Source: Cytophagaceae bacterium
GTDB lineage: Bacteria > Bacteroidota > Bacteroidia > Cytophagales > Cytophagaceae
Direction: 5' to 3'
Length of the DNA stretch: 52,126 nucleotides
Assembly (NCBI GenBank): GCA_021151805.1
Contig: JAGKWN010000017.1
Span: forward strand, 1 to 52,126
The notes below the pieces were generated by a model. The model had not been told where the DNA came from and did not search any database. It saw only the letters and a list, made by a program, of their open reading frames with translations. The position numbers were made by a program, and so were the translations under genes. Each line of letters begins with the position of its first letter. Position 1 is the stretch's first letter. Shown one piece after another: positions 7,436-15,223 of the stretch.

Positions 7436-8161
7436 CTACAGAGCGATCAGGTCTGGAGTGAATATATTCAGTTCATAAATCCCTAATTTTTTTTCTATCT
7501 GTTCAACACGATGTACCATTGTTGCGAAACCATCTTCGCCAAACTTCTTGTGTTCATTCTTTTCAAACTCTTCTCCCAAAGAATCATACTCATGCTTTGA
7601 TACAATTTTCCTGAATGCAGGGAACAGCACCGTGTCTTCCCGCGCTTCATGCGGACGGTACATGGTGTTGAAAGAACCCAGCAGGTTGATCAGTGTTTGT
7701 TGCTCATCGCCCCGCAGGGTCTTTACAGCTGTGAGCTGCAGGATCTCTGAGGTAATGTAACGCCCTGCATGGTGTTGCCGGAGCAGCACATCTACAAGGT
7801 CGGTAAGCTGGTTGGCTTTTCTGAAACGCGGGAACAGGTAATCTTCTTCCTGCTTCTCATGGTAATCCTCAATGAAACTGCGGATGATCTTTGCAGACGC
7901 TTCCAGTGTTTCCATCGGAAAGGTTTCATGATTGATCAGTTTCAGTTTGCAGGTATCATAAATGAGCAGAATCCTGTTCAGGATGCCGTGTTCCTGCATC
8001 AGGTCTTCCGGCGGAGATACTTCTTTTTCTTCAGCCTCGTTTCCTTGCGAACAGCCAATAAGAAAGAGTGAGCCTGCCATTGCCGAGCCCGCTGCTATTT
8101 TTATACTTGCTTCAATAAAACCCCGGCGACTGTTATCTATTGTTTTTTCAGTTGTTTCCAT
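7436..8161 (-). CDS. Hemerythrin-domain Tat-type lipoprotein (241 aa)
   Basis: I start at ATG 8161 (METTEKTIDN...), not at the far upstream ATG whose extension crosses repeat DNA. The N-terminus has a twin-arginine-like SRRGFIEAS motif followed by a hydrophobic stretch and the lipobox LIGC with Cys37, so the protein is probably exported folded and lipid-anchored. The rest is a hemerythrin HHE domain: EHGILNRIL with His58, HEKQEEDYLFPRF, QHHAGRYITSEI and HEAREDTVLFPAF supply the His/Glu ligands of a di-iron site that binds oxygen or senses redox state or iron. Genes close by give no hint of a partner. Confidence 0.82.
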   Translation of the reverse strand: METTEKTIDNSRRGFIEASIKIAAGSAMAGSLFLIGCSQGNEAEEKEVSPPEDLMQEHGILNRILLIYDTCKLKLINHETFPMETLEASAKIIRSFIEDYHEKQEEDYLFPRFRKANQLTDLVDVLLRQHHAGRYITSEILQLTAVKTLRGDEQQTLINLLGSFNTMYRPHEAREDTVLFPAFRKIVSKHEYDSLGEEFEKNEHKKFGEDGFATMVHRVEQIEKKLGIYELNIFTPDLIAL

Positions 8162-8321
8162 GGTCAAAAAGTATTTGTGATGAAGCAAGTTCACGAAGCT
8201 AGGTGAACATGTTGTTACATCAATCGGGGAAATGCTTACACGGCAACCGTACGCGGGCTGATGCTGTTGAACGCTGCAAAATAGAATGGATTTTATTCGT
8301 TCGCTAACTTTTTTCTCTTGC

Positions 8322-8476
8322 TTCGGTTCACCGCGGCGAATGCAAATTCCGGAGAGCTGCATGTAGATACAAGACACAATCAAATGCTCGCGCCAGCCTG
8401 AGCGGCATCACGATTCAGGAAGAATTACAAATTCTTTTTTATCTGGCTTCGGAATTGCAAATTCCGAAAAGCTGCG
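8322..8476. repeat. Composite hairpin repeat module, copy between hemerythrin and esterase genes
   Basis: CTTCGGTTCACCGCGGCGAA and AATTCCGGAGAGCTGCATGT come first. GACACAATCAAATGCTCGC follows at about 8373 and AGAATTACAAATTCT at about 8421, then the full CTTCGGAATT/AATTCCGAAA hairpin. Order and spacing match the cluster at 7158-7397. Confidence 0.8.
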
Positions 8477-8493
8477 TCAACGGGCCTGACAAT

Positions 8494-8530
8494 AAAAAAC
8501 TCCCCCGCATACCGCGGGGGAGTTTTTTTT
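8494..8530 (-). terminator. Strong terminator of the T9SS esterase gene
   Basis: ACTCCCCCGC (8499-8508) pairs perfectly with GCGGGGGAGT (8514-8523) across a 5-nt loop. It has A-rich flank on one side and eight T on the other, so it can work in both directions; it lies just after the end of the esterase gene on the minus strand. Confidence 0.9.
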
Positions 8531-8554
8531 ATAAGCAAAGAAAAAGCATCACGC

Positions 8555-11110
8555 TTATTTCGCGACCAGGATCTTGGAGGTTTGTTGTACGCTGCCATTC
8601 AGCGTAAGCACATACAAACCATTGGCAAGGCCACTAAGGTCAAGCTCAACCGTATTCTTGCCGGCTGCTGCATAGAATGTTTTTGTCAGCACCGTTTTTG
8701 ATTGCTGGTCTGCCAGCTGCAGAACCACCGTACCTTCGGCCGTTGCGGTGTATACCACCGTGGCGCTGTTACCTGCAGGCACCGGATATACCAGCAGCGT
8801 TGCAACTGTTGTTTCTTCCGCTTCCGGAGCAAGTGCAGCTGTACGTGGTGATACCGGCAGGTACAAGTTCTTCTTCGGAATAATCTGCTTGGCCTGGCTC
8901 GTGCTCGACCACGAAAGCTTGATCGTTGCCAGTGAGGTGCGTTCGTAGTATTCCAGCAGGATGTCGTATTGCTGGCCTGCGGTTAACGCAATGGTTGCCG
9001 AGTTTTCGATGGCACCGTGCGGTGTCCAGTTGTTGATCAGAAGCACACCGTTCACTGTTAAACGTACACCATCATCAGACGTGGTGTAGAAGGTATATGT
9101 TTCTGTATACTGAGCTTTTACAGAACCAGTCCAGCGCACGCTGAAGCTGTCTGCACGGATGCCGGAGAACGGTGCGTTCAGCAGCCAGTCGTAATTCACG
9201 GTTGTGTCTGTTTTAACAACCGGTGTACCGCTGAAGTTGATGGTATTGTAATACTCACCTTTCAGACCCGTGCCGTTAGCCGCTGGTGTGGTGCTGAACA
9301 GCTGGGCCTGCGGAATGATCTGCTTCGCCTGGCTGCTGCTCGACCATGATAGGCTGATGGTAGCGCCGGACGTATGCTCGTAATATTCCAGTACGATGTT
9401 GTATTTCTGTCCGGCAGTAAGGGCAATGGTACCGCTGTTTTCGATCGGTCCATGGTCGGTCCAGTTGTTGATTACCTGCGTGCCGTTTACCCACAGACGC
9501 ACACCATCGTCAGACGTGGTGTAGAAGGTATAGGTTTGTGTATACAAAGGCTGCACCTGTCCGCTGAAGCGTGCGCTGAAATTGTCAGCCGGAATGCCTG
9601 TTACCGGAATGCCTGTACCCCAGTTGAAGCTCACCGTTGGTACTACGGCTGTTACCGGTGTGCCTGTTAAGTTGATGGTCGGGAAGTACGTAGCTGTGAG
9701 TCCGTCGCCGGTACCGGCAGCATTCACGGTTACATTCACATCATCGGTACCGGTAGCGCCTAGGTTATCGGTTACGGTTAAACGGAACACATATGCACCG
9801 GCTGCCAGTCCGCTTACCGAAAGCGTTGCTGTTGCTGCATTGGTGAGCGTTGCCGCACCGCCGCTCACTTTCGTCCATGCATAGGAAGCGATTGTGCCGT
9901 CGCTGTCAGTTCCCGTACCTGTGATTGTTGTGGAGTTTGTTGGCAGTGTCAGTACTTTGTCTGCGCCTGCATTGGCAACAGGTGCCTGGTTGCTGGCATT
10001 CACGGTAACGGTTACATTGTCGGTACCGGTAGTTCCCAGGTTGTCGGTTACGGTTAAACGGAACACATATGCACCCGCAGCTAATCCACTTACCGATAGG
10101 GTTGCTGTATTCGCATTGGTCAATGTTGCTGTACCACCGCTCACTTTCGTCCAGGCATAGGAAGCAATCGTCCCGTCGCTGTCTGTCCCTGAACCGCTGA
10201 TGGTTGTAGAGTTTGTTGGCAGTGTGAGTACTTTATCGGCACCGGCATTGGCGATTGGCGGCAGGTTGCCGTTTTTATGTTGTCTTAATAACCAGTCATA
10301 AATGTTATCCGGTGCAATCCCTGGGCCTGTATTGTTGTAAGTCTGTGTCCAGGCATCGTGGCCCACACCCGCGTAGATGGTTGCTTTGGCAAGTGGTGTA
10401 GGAGCAGGGTTACAGGCGTTGATGGAATTCACCAATCCTTGTATACCTGAACCGCCGTCGTTCTGTCCCTGGAAGGCCCACACAGCAACGTTGTTGGAAG
10501 CAATGCCGCATGGCGATGTTCCATCACCCCATCCTGCAATCGGAATGGATGCAGCGATTTTCTGTGGATAGCGCAGGGTGTAGGTCCAGCAGCTGGCGCC
10601 GCCCATGCTTAAACCGGTAATGTAAATCCGGTTGGGATCCACGCGGTAGATGGTCTTCATCTTTTCAATGATCTCATCTACAAATTCACCCGGCCGTAAT
10701 ACGGAAGTCTGGTAGTTATCGGTCGTTACATCGTCCCAACCCGAAAACGGACATTGCGGTGAAATCACGATGAAGGGAAACTGCTGCCCCTGGTCGATCA
10801 GTTTCGGCGGCCCGTTTGCCTTTACTTTGTAGAGTTGACTTGTGTTTTGCGGGTTCCATACTTTTTCTCCCTGTCCGTGTAAAAAGATCAGCAAGGGATA
10901 CGCGCTGTCGGGATGTGCAGCATAATCGGTTGGTGTGTAGGCCAGATAACCTACCAGCGCATTCGGCCCGAAGGCAGAGCGGTAGCTTTGTTCTGTCTGC
11001 TGTGCATAACTTTGCTGGTAAGAAAGTACAAAGACACTCAAGAGCATAAAAAGAAATGCGTGACGTACACGCGAGACTCCTTTGGGGAGCCTGGTTAAAA
11101 TTGTTTCCAT
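8555..11110 (-). CDS. Secreted esterase with two PKD, two PA14 and a T9SS sorting domain (851 aa)
   Basis: Signal peptide at residues 1-37 (ending YAQQ). An alpha/beta-hydrolase domain follows at about 45-280 with HGQGE (79-82), the nucleophile elbow GLSMGG (Ser168), Asp218 (GQND) and His251 (GVGHDAW) as the likely catalytic triad; it resembles polyhydroxybutyrate-depolymerase/feruloyl-esterase-like enzymes. Two nearly identical PKD domains lie at about 285-371 and 375-465, two PA14 domains at about 470-607 and 613-752 (both with TSDDGVRL and sugar-binding-like loops), and residues 770-851 are a T9SS type A sorting domain (YPVPAGN ... LYVLTL). The enzyme is thus exported by the gliding-associated secretion system and held at or released from the cell surface. 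An ester in plant polysaccharide is a reasonable substrate guess. The PKD and PA14 copies are also near-repeats at the DNA level. Confidence 0.88.
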   Translation of the reverse strand: METILTRLPKGVSRVRHAFLFMLLSVFVLSYQQSYAQQTEQSYRSAFGPNALVGYLAYTPTDYAAHPDSAYPLLIFLHGQGEKVWNPQNTSQLYKVKANGPPKLIDQGQQFPFIVISPQCPFSGWDDVTTDNYQTSVLRPGEFVDEIIEKMKTIYRVDPNRIYITGLSMGGASCWTYTLRYPQKIAASIPIAGWGDGTSPCGIASNNVAVWAFQGQNDGGSGIQGLVNSINACNPAPTPLAKATIYAGVGHDAWTQTYNNTGPGIAPDNIYDWLLRQHKNGNLPPIANAGADKVLTLPTNSTTISGSGTDSDGTIASYAWTKVSGGTATLTNANTATLSVSGLAAGAYVFRLTVTDNLGTTGTDNVTVTVNASNQAPVANAGADKVLTLPTNSTTITGTGTDSDGTIASYAWTKVSGGAATLTNAATATLSVSGLAAGAYVFRLTVTDNLGATGTDDVNVTVNAAGTGDGLTATYFPTINLTGTPVTAVVPTVSFNWGTGIPVTGIPADNFSARFSGQVQPLYTQTYTFYTTSDDGVRLWVNGTQVINNWTDHGPIENSGTIALTAGQKYNIVLEYYEHTSGATISLSWSSSSQAKQIIPQAQLFSTTPAANGTGLKGEYYNTINFSGTPVVKTDTTVNYDWLLNAPFSGIRADSFSVRWTGSVKAQYTETYTFYTTSDDGVRLTVNGVLLINNWTPHGAIENSATIALTAGQQYDILLEYYERTSLATIKLSWSSTSQAKQIIPKKNLYLPVSPRTAALAPEAEETTVATLLVYPVPAGNSATVVYTATAEGTVVLQLADQQSKTVLTKTFYAAAGKNTVELDLSGLANGLYVLTLNGSVQQTSKILVAK

Positions 11111-11351
11111 AGTTTAAAAGTTGTTGAGATTAAAATATATGAAAGGTGCAAAAGAATTTTTCAGCAATCAATACCGAGCTGTAGTGATTTGGTTATACTA
11201 CAGAACAAAATAATCTTAAGATAACATTGTGAGGAGTAGATGTTAACAGATGTTAAAATTCGGGAGGAGAGCCGGTGATGAAATGTAAAAAGAATTACAA
11301 ATTTTTTTATCTGGTTTCGGTTTGCTGCGGTGAATAGACCTTCCGGAGAAT
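11111..11351. other. Upstream region of the esterase gene with a degenerate hairpin module
   Basis: No gene. At about 11292-11355 it carries a decayed copy of the double-hairpin repeat (AGAATTACAAATTTTTTTAT, then GGTTTCGG and CCTTCCGGAGAATTGC), with several arm mismatches. The esterase promoter should lie at 11115-11170 on the minus strand. Confidence 0.5.
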
Positions 11352-11609
11352 TGCATTTAATCAGCTTATAAAACAGTCTTCCTTTCTTAACTATATTGTT
11401 CATTCTTTTTTCTTCATTGTTCTTTTGTTCTCGCCTGATGCGGGACAGGCTTTGATACAAAAGAACCAAAAAATCAAGGCTGATTTCAAATACGCTAAAA
11501 TTTTGGTTCATTCCGCGAACGCTACAAAACCGTCCCGGAAAAGGGACTAGTTGTAGCGTTCAAAAAGCTTCATGAACCAAAATTTCTTAACGCAATTTGA
11601 AATGAGGCC
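11352..11609 (+). repeat. Nested-palindrome element, copy 2
   Basis: Nearly identical to the element at 6872-7130 over its last 190 bases. This copy has the perfect outer arms AAATTTTGGTTCAT/ATGAACCAAAATTT, intact GAACGCTACAA/TTGTAGCGTTC arms and the GTCCC/GGGAC core. An apparent 116-aa minus-strand reading frame across it is a translation of the repeat. Confidence 0.9.
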
Positions 11610-11639
11610 AGATGTTGAGGTGGCATCTTATTAAATTAA

Positions 11640-11780
11640 TGATATTGAATTGAAAATCCCGAAGAGCTGCATTCAAAGACTGCACACATAGAGTCACGGT
11701 TCACCGCTGCGCTGAAGACGCTTGTCAACATGCTAGTTGCAAAGGTACAAGTAAATGCTTGCGCCAGCGTGCATGCTGAC
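11640..11780. repeat. Composite hairpin repeat module, partial copy
   Basis: Holds AAATCCCGAAGAGCTGCATT at about 11651 and GGTACAAGTAAATGCTTGC at about 11744, followed by GCCAGCGTGCATG. The large hairpin's left arm is missing. Confidence 0.65.
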
Positions 11781-11812
11781 ACAAGCTTGATTTCGAGTGC
11801 TGTGTAAAATAA

Positions 11813-12124
11813 TTAAACGATCTGGTTCTGCAGCCTTGCCCATCCGCCGCCATTATGTACTTCCGCAAATCCGTTTGCTTTCAGGATACTTTTCGCGGAT
11901 GCACTGCGCATGCCGGAAGCACAACACGTAATCACAACCGCATCTTTCTTAATCTTCGAGAGGTTTTGTTTGAGGCTGTCCAGCGGAATATTCACCGAGC
12001 CTCTGATGTGGCCGTTCTGGTATTCGCCTTTAGTACGTACATCAACAATCACAGCACCGTTCTTAATAAGTCCGGCGTAATCGGTTGGGGTACCACCGAA
12101 TATTTTTTTCAGGAAGTTCATCAT
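11813..12124 (-). CDS. Rhodanese-like sulfurtransferase domain protein (103 aa)
   Basis: Single-domain rhodanese with VIVDVR (residues 25-30), the GHIRGSVNIP signature (38-47) and the active loop CCASGMRS with Cys68 as the persulfide-carrying nucleophile. The basic MNFLKKIFGG start is typical of small cytoplasmic Bacteroidota rhodaneses; Met1 or Met2 may be the start. It is the last gene of a five-gene minus-strand operon (DUF2892, OsmC, DUF6132, rhodanese, rhodanese), 34 bp after the preceding rhodanese. The role is probably transfer or disposal of sulfane sulfur. Confidence 0.88.
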   Translation of the reverse strand: MMNFLKKIFGGTPTDYAGLIKNGAVIVDVRTKGEYQNGHIRGSVNIPLDSLKQNLSKIKKDAVVITCCASGMRSASAKSILKANGFAEVHNGGGWARLQNQIV

Positions 12125-12158
12125 TTGTATGTTGTTTAAGTAATAATGATTTTATGAT

Positions 12159-12386
12159 TTAGACAGACTGCCAGGAGCCTCCGTTCACGCAGTTGATGCC
12201 GTGTCCGGTAAGGAAAGCCGTAGCTTCGCCGCTGCGGTAGCCACTGGCACAGCATAATACCAACGGTTGTGAAAAGGATTTTATGGCTGTTAAATGATCT
12301 TTCAGTTCCTGCAAAGGAATGTTTATGGAATTTGCCGCATGCCCGGAAATATATTCCTGCGGACTTCTTACATCAATGATTGTCAT
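12159..12386 (-). CDS. Minimal rhodanese-like protein (75 aa)
   Basis: A very short rhodanese that begins directly at the first beta strand: MTIIDVRSPQEY, then GHAANSINIP, then the active loop CCASGYRS with Cys46 as the likely nucleophile. About 75 residues is near the lower limit for the fold and about 25 fewer than its neighbour; the N-terminal helix is missing but all core motifs remain. It lies 12 bp downstream of the DUF6132 gene and 34 bp upstream of the second rhodanese, so all are probably co-transcribed. Two rhodaneses in a row suggest a sulfur relay or isoenzymes. Confidence 0.85.
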   Translation of the reverse strand: MTIIDVRSPQEYISGHAANSINIPLQELKDHLTAIKSFSQPLVLCCASGYRSGEATAFLTGHGINCVNGGSWQSV

Positions 12387-12398
12387 GGGTGTTAAGGT

Positions 12399-12593
12399 TT
12401 ATGTGGTTAAGGTATTGAAGAGTACTCCACCCGATACTGCTCCGTAAAGAATGCTGCTTACCGGGTTGGATGTGATCGGACAGGTTCCGCTGGAGCAGCC
12501 GACGAAGCGGTAATAAAGGTAGCCCGCAAGCGCGCCAAGCAGCACGCCTGCCAGGGTCAGTCCATATTTCTGTAGCATATCAGGCAGCGGCAT
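12399..12593 (-). CDS. DUF6132-type small membrane protein (64 aa)
   Basis: Start chosen at ATG 12593 (MPLPDMLQKYG...), which overlaps the end of the OsmC gene by 14 bp; a longer frame to 12635 would overlap it more. It has two hydrophobic segments (LTLAGVLLGALAGYLYY and a C-terminal SSILYGAVSGGVLFNTL) with the motif GCSSGTCPITSNP between them, the hallmark of DUF6132. The two cysteines spaced C-x4-C could bind metal or carry sulfur, which fits the rhodanese neighbours, but no function is established that I know of. Confidence 0.8.
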   Translation of the reverse strand: MPLPDMLQKYGLTLAGVLLGALAGYLYYRFVGCSSGTCPITSNPVSSILYGAVSGGVLFNTLTT

Positions 12594-13032
12594 TTGTTTT
12601 ATTGCTGAAGATGATCGCATCATTATAAACAACATCCCAGGTAACGGGTATGATTTTTTTCAGCATGCTGCTTACGCCGCAGTATTTCTCCTGCGAGTCC
12701 GTAACGGCAGCAAGTGCAGCAGCCTGGTCTTCTTCTTTGCCTTTGAAATTGTAAACAAGATGCACGGCTGTATACTCCATGGGCGCGCCTTTGCTCAGCT
12801 CACCGGTAACCTGTATGTCGAAGGAAGAAACTTCTTTGCCGGCCTTTCTTAACAATGATGTTACATCCATGCCGGTGCAGCCCGACAAGGCTGTCAGCAC
12901 AAAGGGTTTCGGGATAGGGCCGTTGTCTTCTCCGCCTACACGTTCCGGGGCATCCATGATGATGGTGTGGCCGTTTACCAGGCAGTTGAACTGCATTTTA
13001 CCCATCCACTGGGTTTCTATTGAATGATTCAT
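12580..13032 (-). CDS. OsmC/Ohr family protein (150 aa)
   Basis: Carries the two redox cysteines of the OsmC/Ohr fold: Cys52 in ALSGCTGMDV and Cys118 in EKYCGVSSML. The family reduces organic hydroperoxides with thiols, and some members bind or handle persulfides. Length and motif spacing are normal. It lies 3 bp downstream of the DUF2892 gene in the sulfur operon, and its 3' end overlaps the DUF6132 gene. In this context a role in sulfane-sulfur or thiol-peroxide stress is more likely than osmotic response. Confidence 0.87.
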   Translation of the reverse strand: MNHSIETQWMGKMQFNCLVNGHTIIMDAPERVGGEDNGPIPKPFVLTALSGCTGMDVTSLLRKAGKEVSSFDIQVTGELSKGAPMEYTAVHLVYNFKGKEEDQAAALAAVTDSQEKYCGVSSMLKKIIPVTWDVVYNDAIIFSNKTNAAA

Positions 13033-13035
13033 GGC

Positions 13036-13248
13036 TTATTGATTTTTACGTTTGGTTGTTATACGAAAGGGCAGGTATAAGGGGCAGAAGGATACCATCC
13101 CTGTCAGTATGAATACTGCCGATGCAACCAGCAGCAGCACGGCTGCCAATCCGTGCAGGATGCCTGTGGCATAGAGTACGAGAATGATTGCGGCAACGAG
13201 GAAGCGGATCACCCGGTCCGCTGTTCCCATGTTCTGTTTGATGTTCAT
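13036..13248 (-). CDS. DUF2892 small membrane protein (70 aa)
   Basis: MNIKQNMGTADRVIRFLVA at the start and two transmembrane helices (about 14-32 and 34-55) identify the DUF2892 family, the domain fused to the rhodanese YgaP in other bacteria. That link agrees with the rhodanese genes downstream. It is the first gene of the minus-strand operon and is divergent from the Crp/Fnr gene at 13375, sharing a 126-bp control region. Confidence 0.85.
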   Translation of the reverse strand: MNIKQNMGTADRVIRFLVAAIILVLYATGILHGLAAVLLLVASAVFILTGMVSFCPLYLPFRITTKRKNQ

Positions 13249-13302
13249 AGTCTGTTTCTTGAATTTGTATTGCTAAGGTCGGGGATCGGGAATGCTTAGT
13301 CA

Positions 13303-13316
13303 GTTACTTTTGTTAC
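13303..13316. promoter_or_regulatory. Possible Crp/Fnr operator between the divergent units
   Basis: GTTACTTTTGTTAC lies in the 126-bp gap between the DUF2892 gene and the regulator. It is a 5-4-5 imperfect inverted repeat with one mismatch from GTTAC-N4-GTAAC, the geometry of Crp/Fnr half-sites. Assignment rests on position and shape only. Confidence 0.4.
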
Positions 13317-13374
13317 ATTAGATGAAATATCTGCAAAGAAATTTAATGCGTGTTTGTTCAATTAATTGTACCAG

Positions 13375-13995
13375 ATGGATTTAGGAAATATTACCGAATT
13401 TAAATCTTCGCCCGCCATGCGGGAACAGCTTGCCGCTTATGGAACAGCGAAACATTTCAAGCAGGATGACATTATTCTGAACGAAAGCAGCCATATCAAA
13501 GCCATTCCGATTGTGGTGAAGGGAAGTTTGCGGGTGATGCGTACCGAAGAAGACGGCCGGGAGATTTTACTTTATTACATTAAAGCAGGTGAAAGCTGCA
13601 TCATGTCTTTCCTGGGCGGTATACACCATGAAACGAGCAAGGTGAAAGCGGTGGCGGAAGAAGATGTAGAAGTACTGTTCCTGCCGGTTGATAAAGTGAC
13701 AGTGCTTTTAAAAGAATTTCCGGAGTGGCTGGATTATATTTTTAAACTCTACCACAAACGCTTTGAGGAATTGCTGGAAGTGGTGAATGCCGTTGCGTTT
13801 AAAAAGATTGATGAACGCTTGCTGGATTTCCTGCATAAGAAGGCTGAAGTAACAAACAGCAAAACACTTTCCATTACACATGAGCAACTGGCCAATGAAT
13901 TAGGTACTGCACGGGTAGTGGTGTCGAGGCTGTTGAAGCAGCTGGAAATAAATGGTACATTGAAACTCGGCAGGAATAAAATTATAATTCTGTGA
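13375..13995 (+). CDS. Crp/Fnr family transcription factor with a single cysteine (206 aa)
   Basis: Start chosen at ATG 13375 (MDLGNITEF...); a TTG three codons upstream is less likely. Residues about 20-130 form the cyclic-nucleotide-binding-type sensor barrel, residues 130-150 the dimer helix, and ITHEQLANELGTARVVVSRLLKQLE near the end is the winged-helix recognition motif. The only cysteine in the protein is Cys75 (GESCIMSF), inside the sensor barrel, so an Fnr-type iron-sulfur cluster is ruled out. Divergence from the OsmC/rhodanese operon suggests it controls that operon, perhaps through cysteine modification. The effector is unknown. Confidence 0.88.
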   Translation: MDLGNITEFKSSPAMREQLAAYGTAKHFKQDDIILNESSHIKAIPIVVKGSLRVMRTEEDGREILLYYIKAGESCIMSFLGGIHHETSKVKAVAEEDVEVLFLPVDKVTVLLKEFPEWLDYIFKLYHKRFEELLEVVNAVAFKKIDERLLDFLHKKAEVTNSKTLSITHEQLANELGTARVVVSRLLKQLEINGTLKLGRNKIIIL

Positions 13996-14126
13996 ACCAT
14001 TTTTTTTGCAAGGAACGTGATACAGGCGCCATCGATTGATCTTTAAAACAAAGTAAAGTTGATCTTTTAAACAAAGCCCGGGAAATGCAGGCATTCTACA
14101 TTTGTTTAAACAAAAACAAATGAGAT

Positions 14127-15119
14127 ATGAGACCATCAAATGATCAGGGTGTGTTGCAACATCCGCTGGGTTCCGGATTCAATGCAGCATCTACAACGAA
14201 TGACGTAATCAAAGACATAGACCTTAGCGGTAAAATTGTAATTGTAACTGGCGGTAATGCGGGCATCGGTTTGGAAACCGTTAAAGTACTTGCAGCTGCC
14301 GGTGCTGTTGTAATTGTTGGTGCGCGTGATATTGAAAAAGCAAAGAAAAATCTGCATGGTATTGACCGTGTTGAACTGGAAGCACTTGATCAGATGGATC
14401 CAGTTTCCATTCACGCATTTGCAGAAAAGTTTCTTGTATCCGGAAGGCCACTAGATATACTGATTAATAATGCCGGTATTATGTGGGTTCCGTTGCGTAG
14501 AGACAGCCGTGGCATAGAATCCCAATTTGCAACGAATTATTTAGGGCAGTTTCATCTTACAGCTGAACTCTGGCCTGCGCTTAAAAAAGCAAATGGAGCA
14601 CGTGTTGTTAACGTATCTTCCTCCGGGCATCATATTTCGCCAGTGAATTTTGATGATCCTAATTTTATACATCGGGAATATGAGACGCTGCAAGCGTATG
14701 GACAATCGAAGACAGCCTGCAATCTTTTTACGCTGGAACTGGATAATCGCGGGAATAAAGTAAATGTCAGAGCTTACTCGTTGCACCCAGGTTCTATTGG
14801 TGGTACAGAATTGGCGCGCGAAGCATCACTGGAATTGTTTCAGCAGATGGGCTTTTTCGATTCCGAAGGGAATATATTGCCGGAAGTGGCGGCCTCGTTG
14901 AAAACAGTGCAGCAAGGAGCAGCAACAACGGTATGGTGTGCAGTTTCTCCGCTGCTGAACCACACAGGAGGGGTTTATTGCGAAGATGCAGACATTGCGG
15001 AATTGGCTGGAAGCATTACTGGTAAAGGTGTACAGCCATATGCGGTAGATCGTGTAAATGCAACGAAGCTCTGGGCCTTGAGTGAACAGCTGGTGGGTAT
15101 TACATTTCGTGCTGATTAA
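14127..15119 (+). CDS. Short-chain dehydrogenase/reductase (330 aa)
   Basis: Classical SDR: cofactor motif TGGNAGIG at 41-48, NNAG at 114-117, SSSG at 164-167 and the catalytic Tyr191-x3-Lys195 (YGQSK). The PGSIGGTEL segment follows at the usual distance. With about 30 extra residues at each end it resembles the retinol-dehydrogenase-like/WWOX group, which use NAD(P)(H) on alcohols or ketones; the substrate is not predictable. The AraC regulator 104 bp downstream on the same strand is probably its regulator. Confidence 0.88.
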   Translation: MRPSNDQGVLQHPLGSGFNAASTTNDVIKDIDLSGKIVIVTGGNAGIGLETVKVLAAAGAVVIVGARDIEKAKKNLHGIDRVELEALDQMDPVSIHAFAEKFLVSGRPLDILINNAGIMWVPLRRDSRGIESQFATNYLGQFHLTAELWPALKKANGARVVNVSSSGHHISPVNFDDPNFIHREYETLQAYGQSKTACNLFTLELDNRGNKVNVRAYSLHPGSIGGTELAREASLELFQQMGFFDSEGNILPEVAASLKTVQQGAATTVWCAVSPLLNHTGGVYCEDADIAELAGSITGKGVQPYAVDRVNATKLWALSEQLVGITFRAD

Positions 15120-15223
15120 CGCGGCTGTGTTTATGTTTAAATCATAACTGCTCTGGAACGAAATACAGAGTGGTTATGTAAATATTCCCATCATTTAGTA
15201 ATATTAAAAACTATATTTAAGGA

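Noticed and set aside
9262..10160. Plus- and minus-strand frames opposite the esterase gene
   Set aside because: Shadow frames of the PKD/PA14 coding sequence; they repeat because the domains repeat.
11161..11511. 116-aa minus-strand frame
   Set aside because: Crosses the nested-palindrome element, which is also present elsewhere without this frame being kept.
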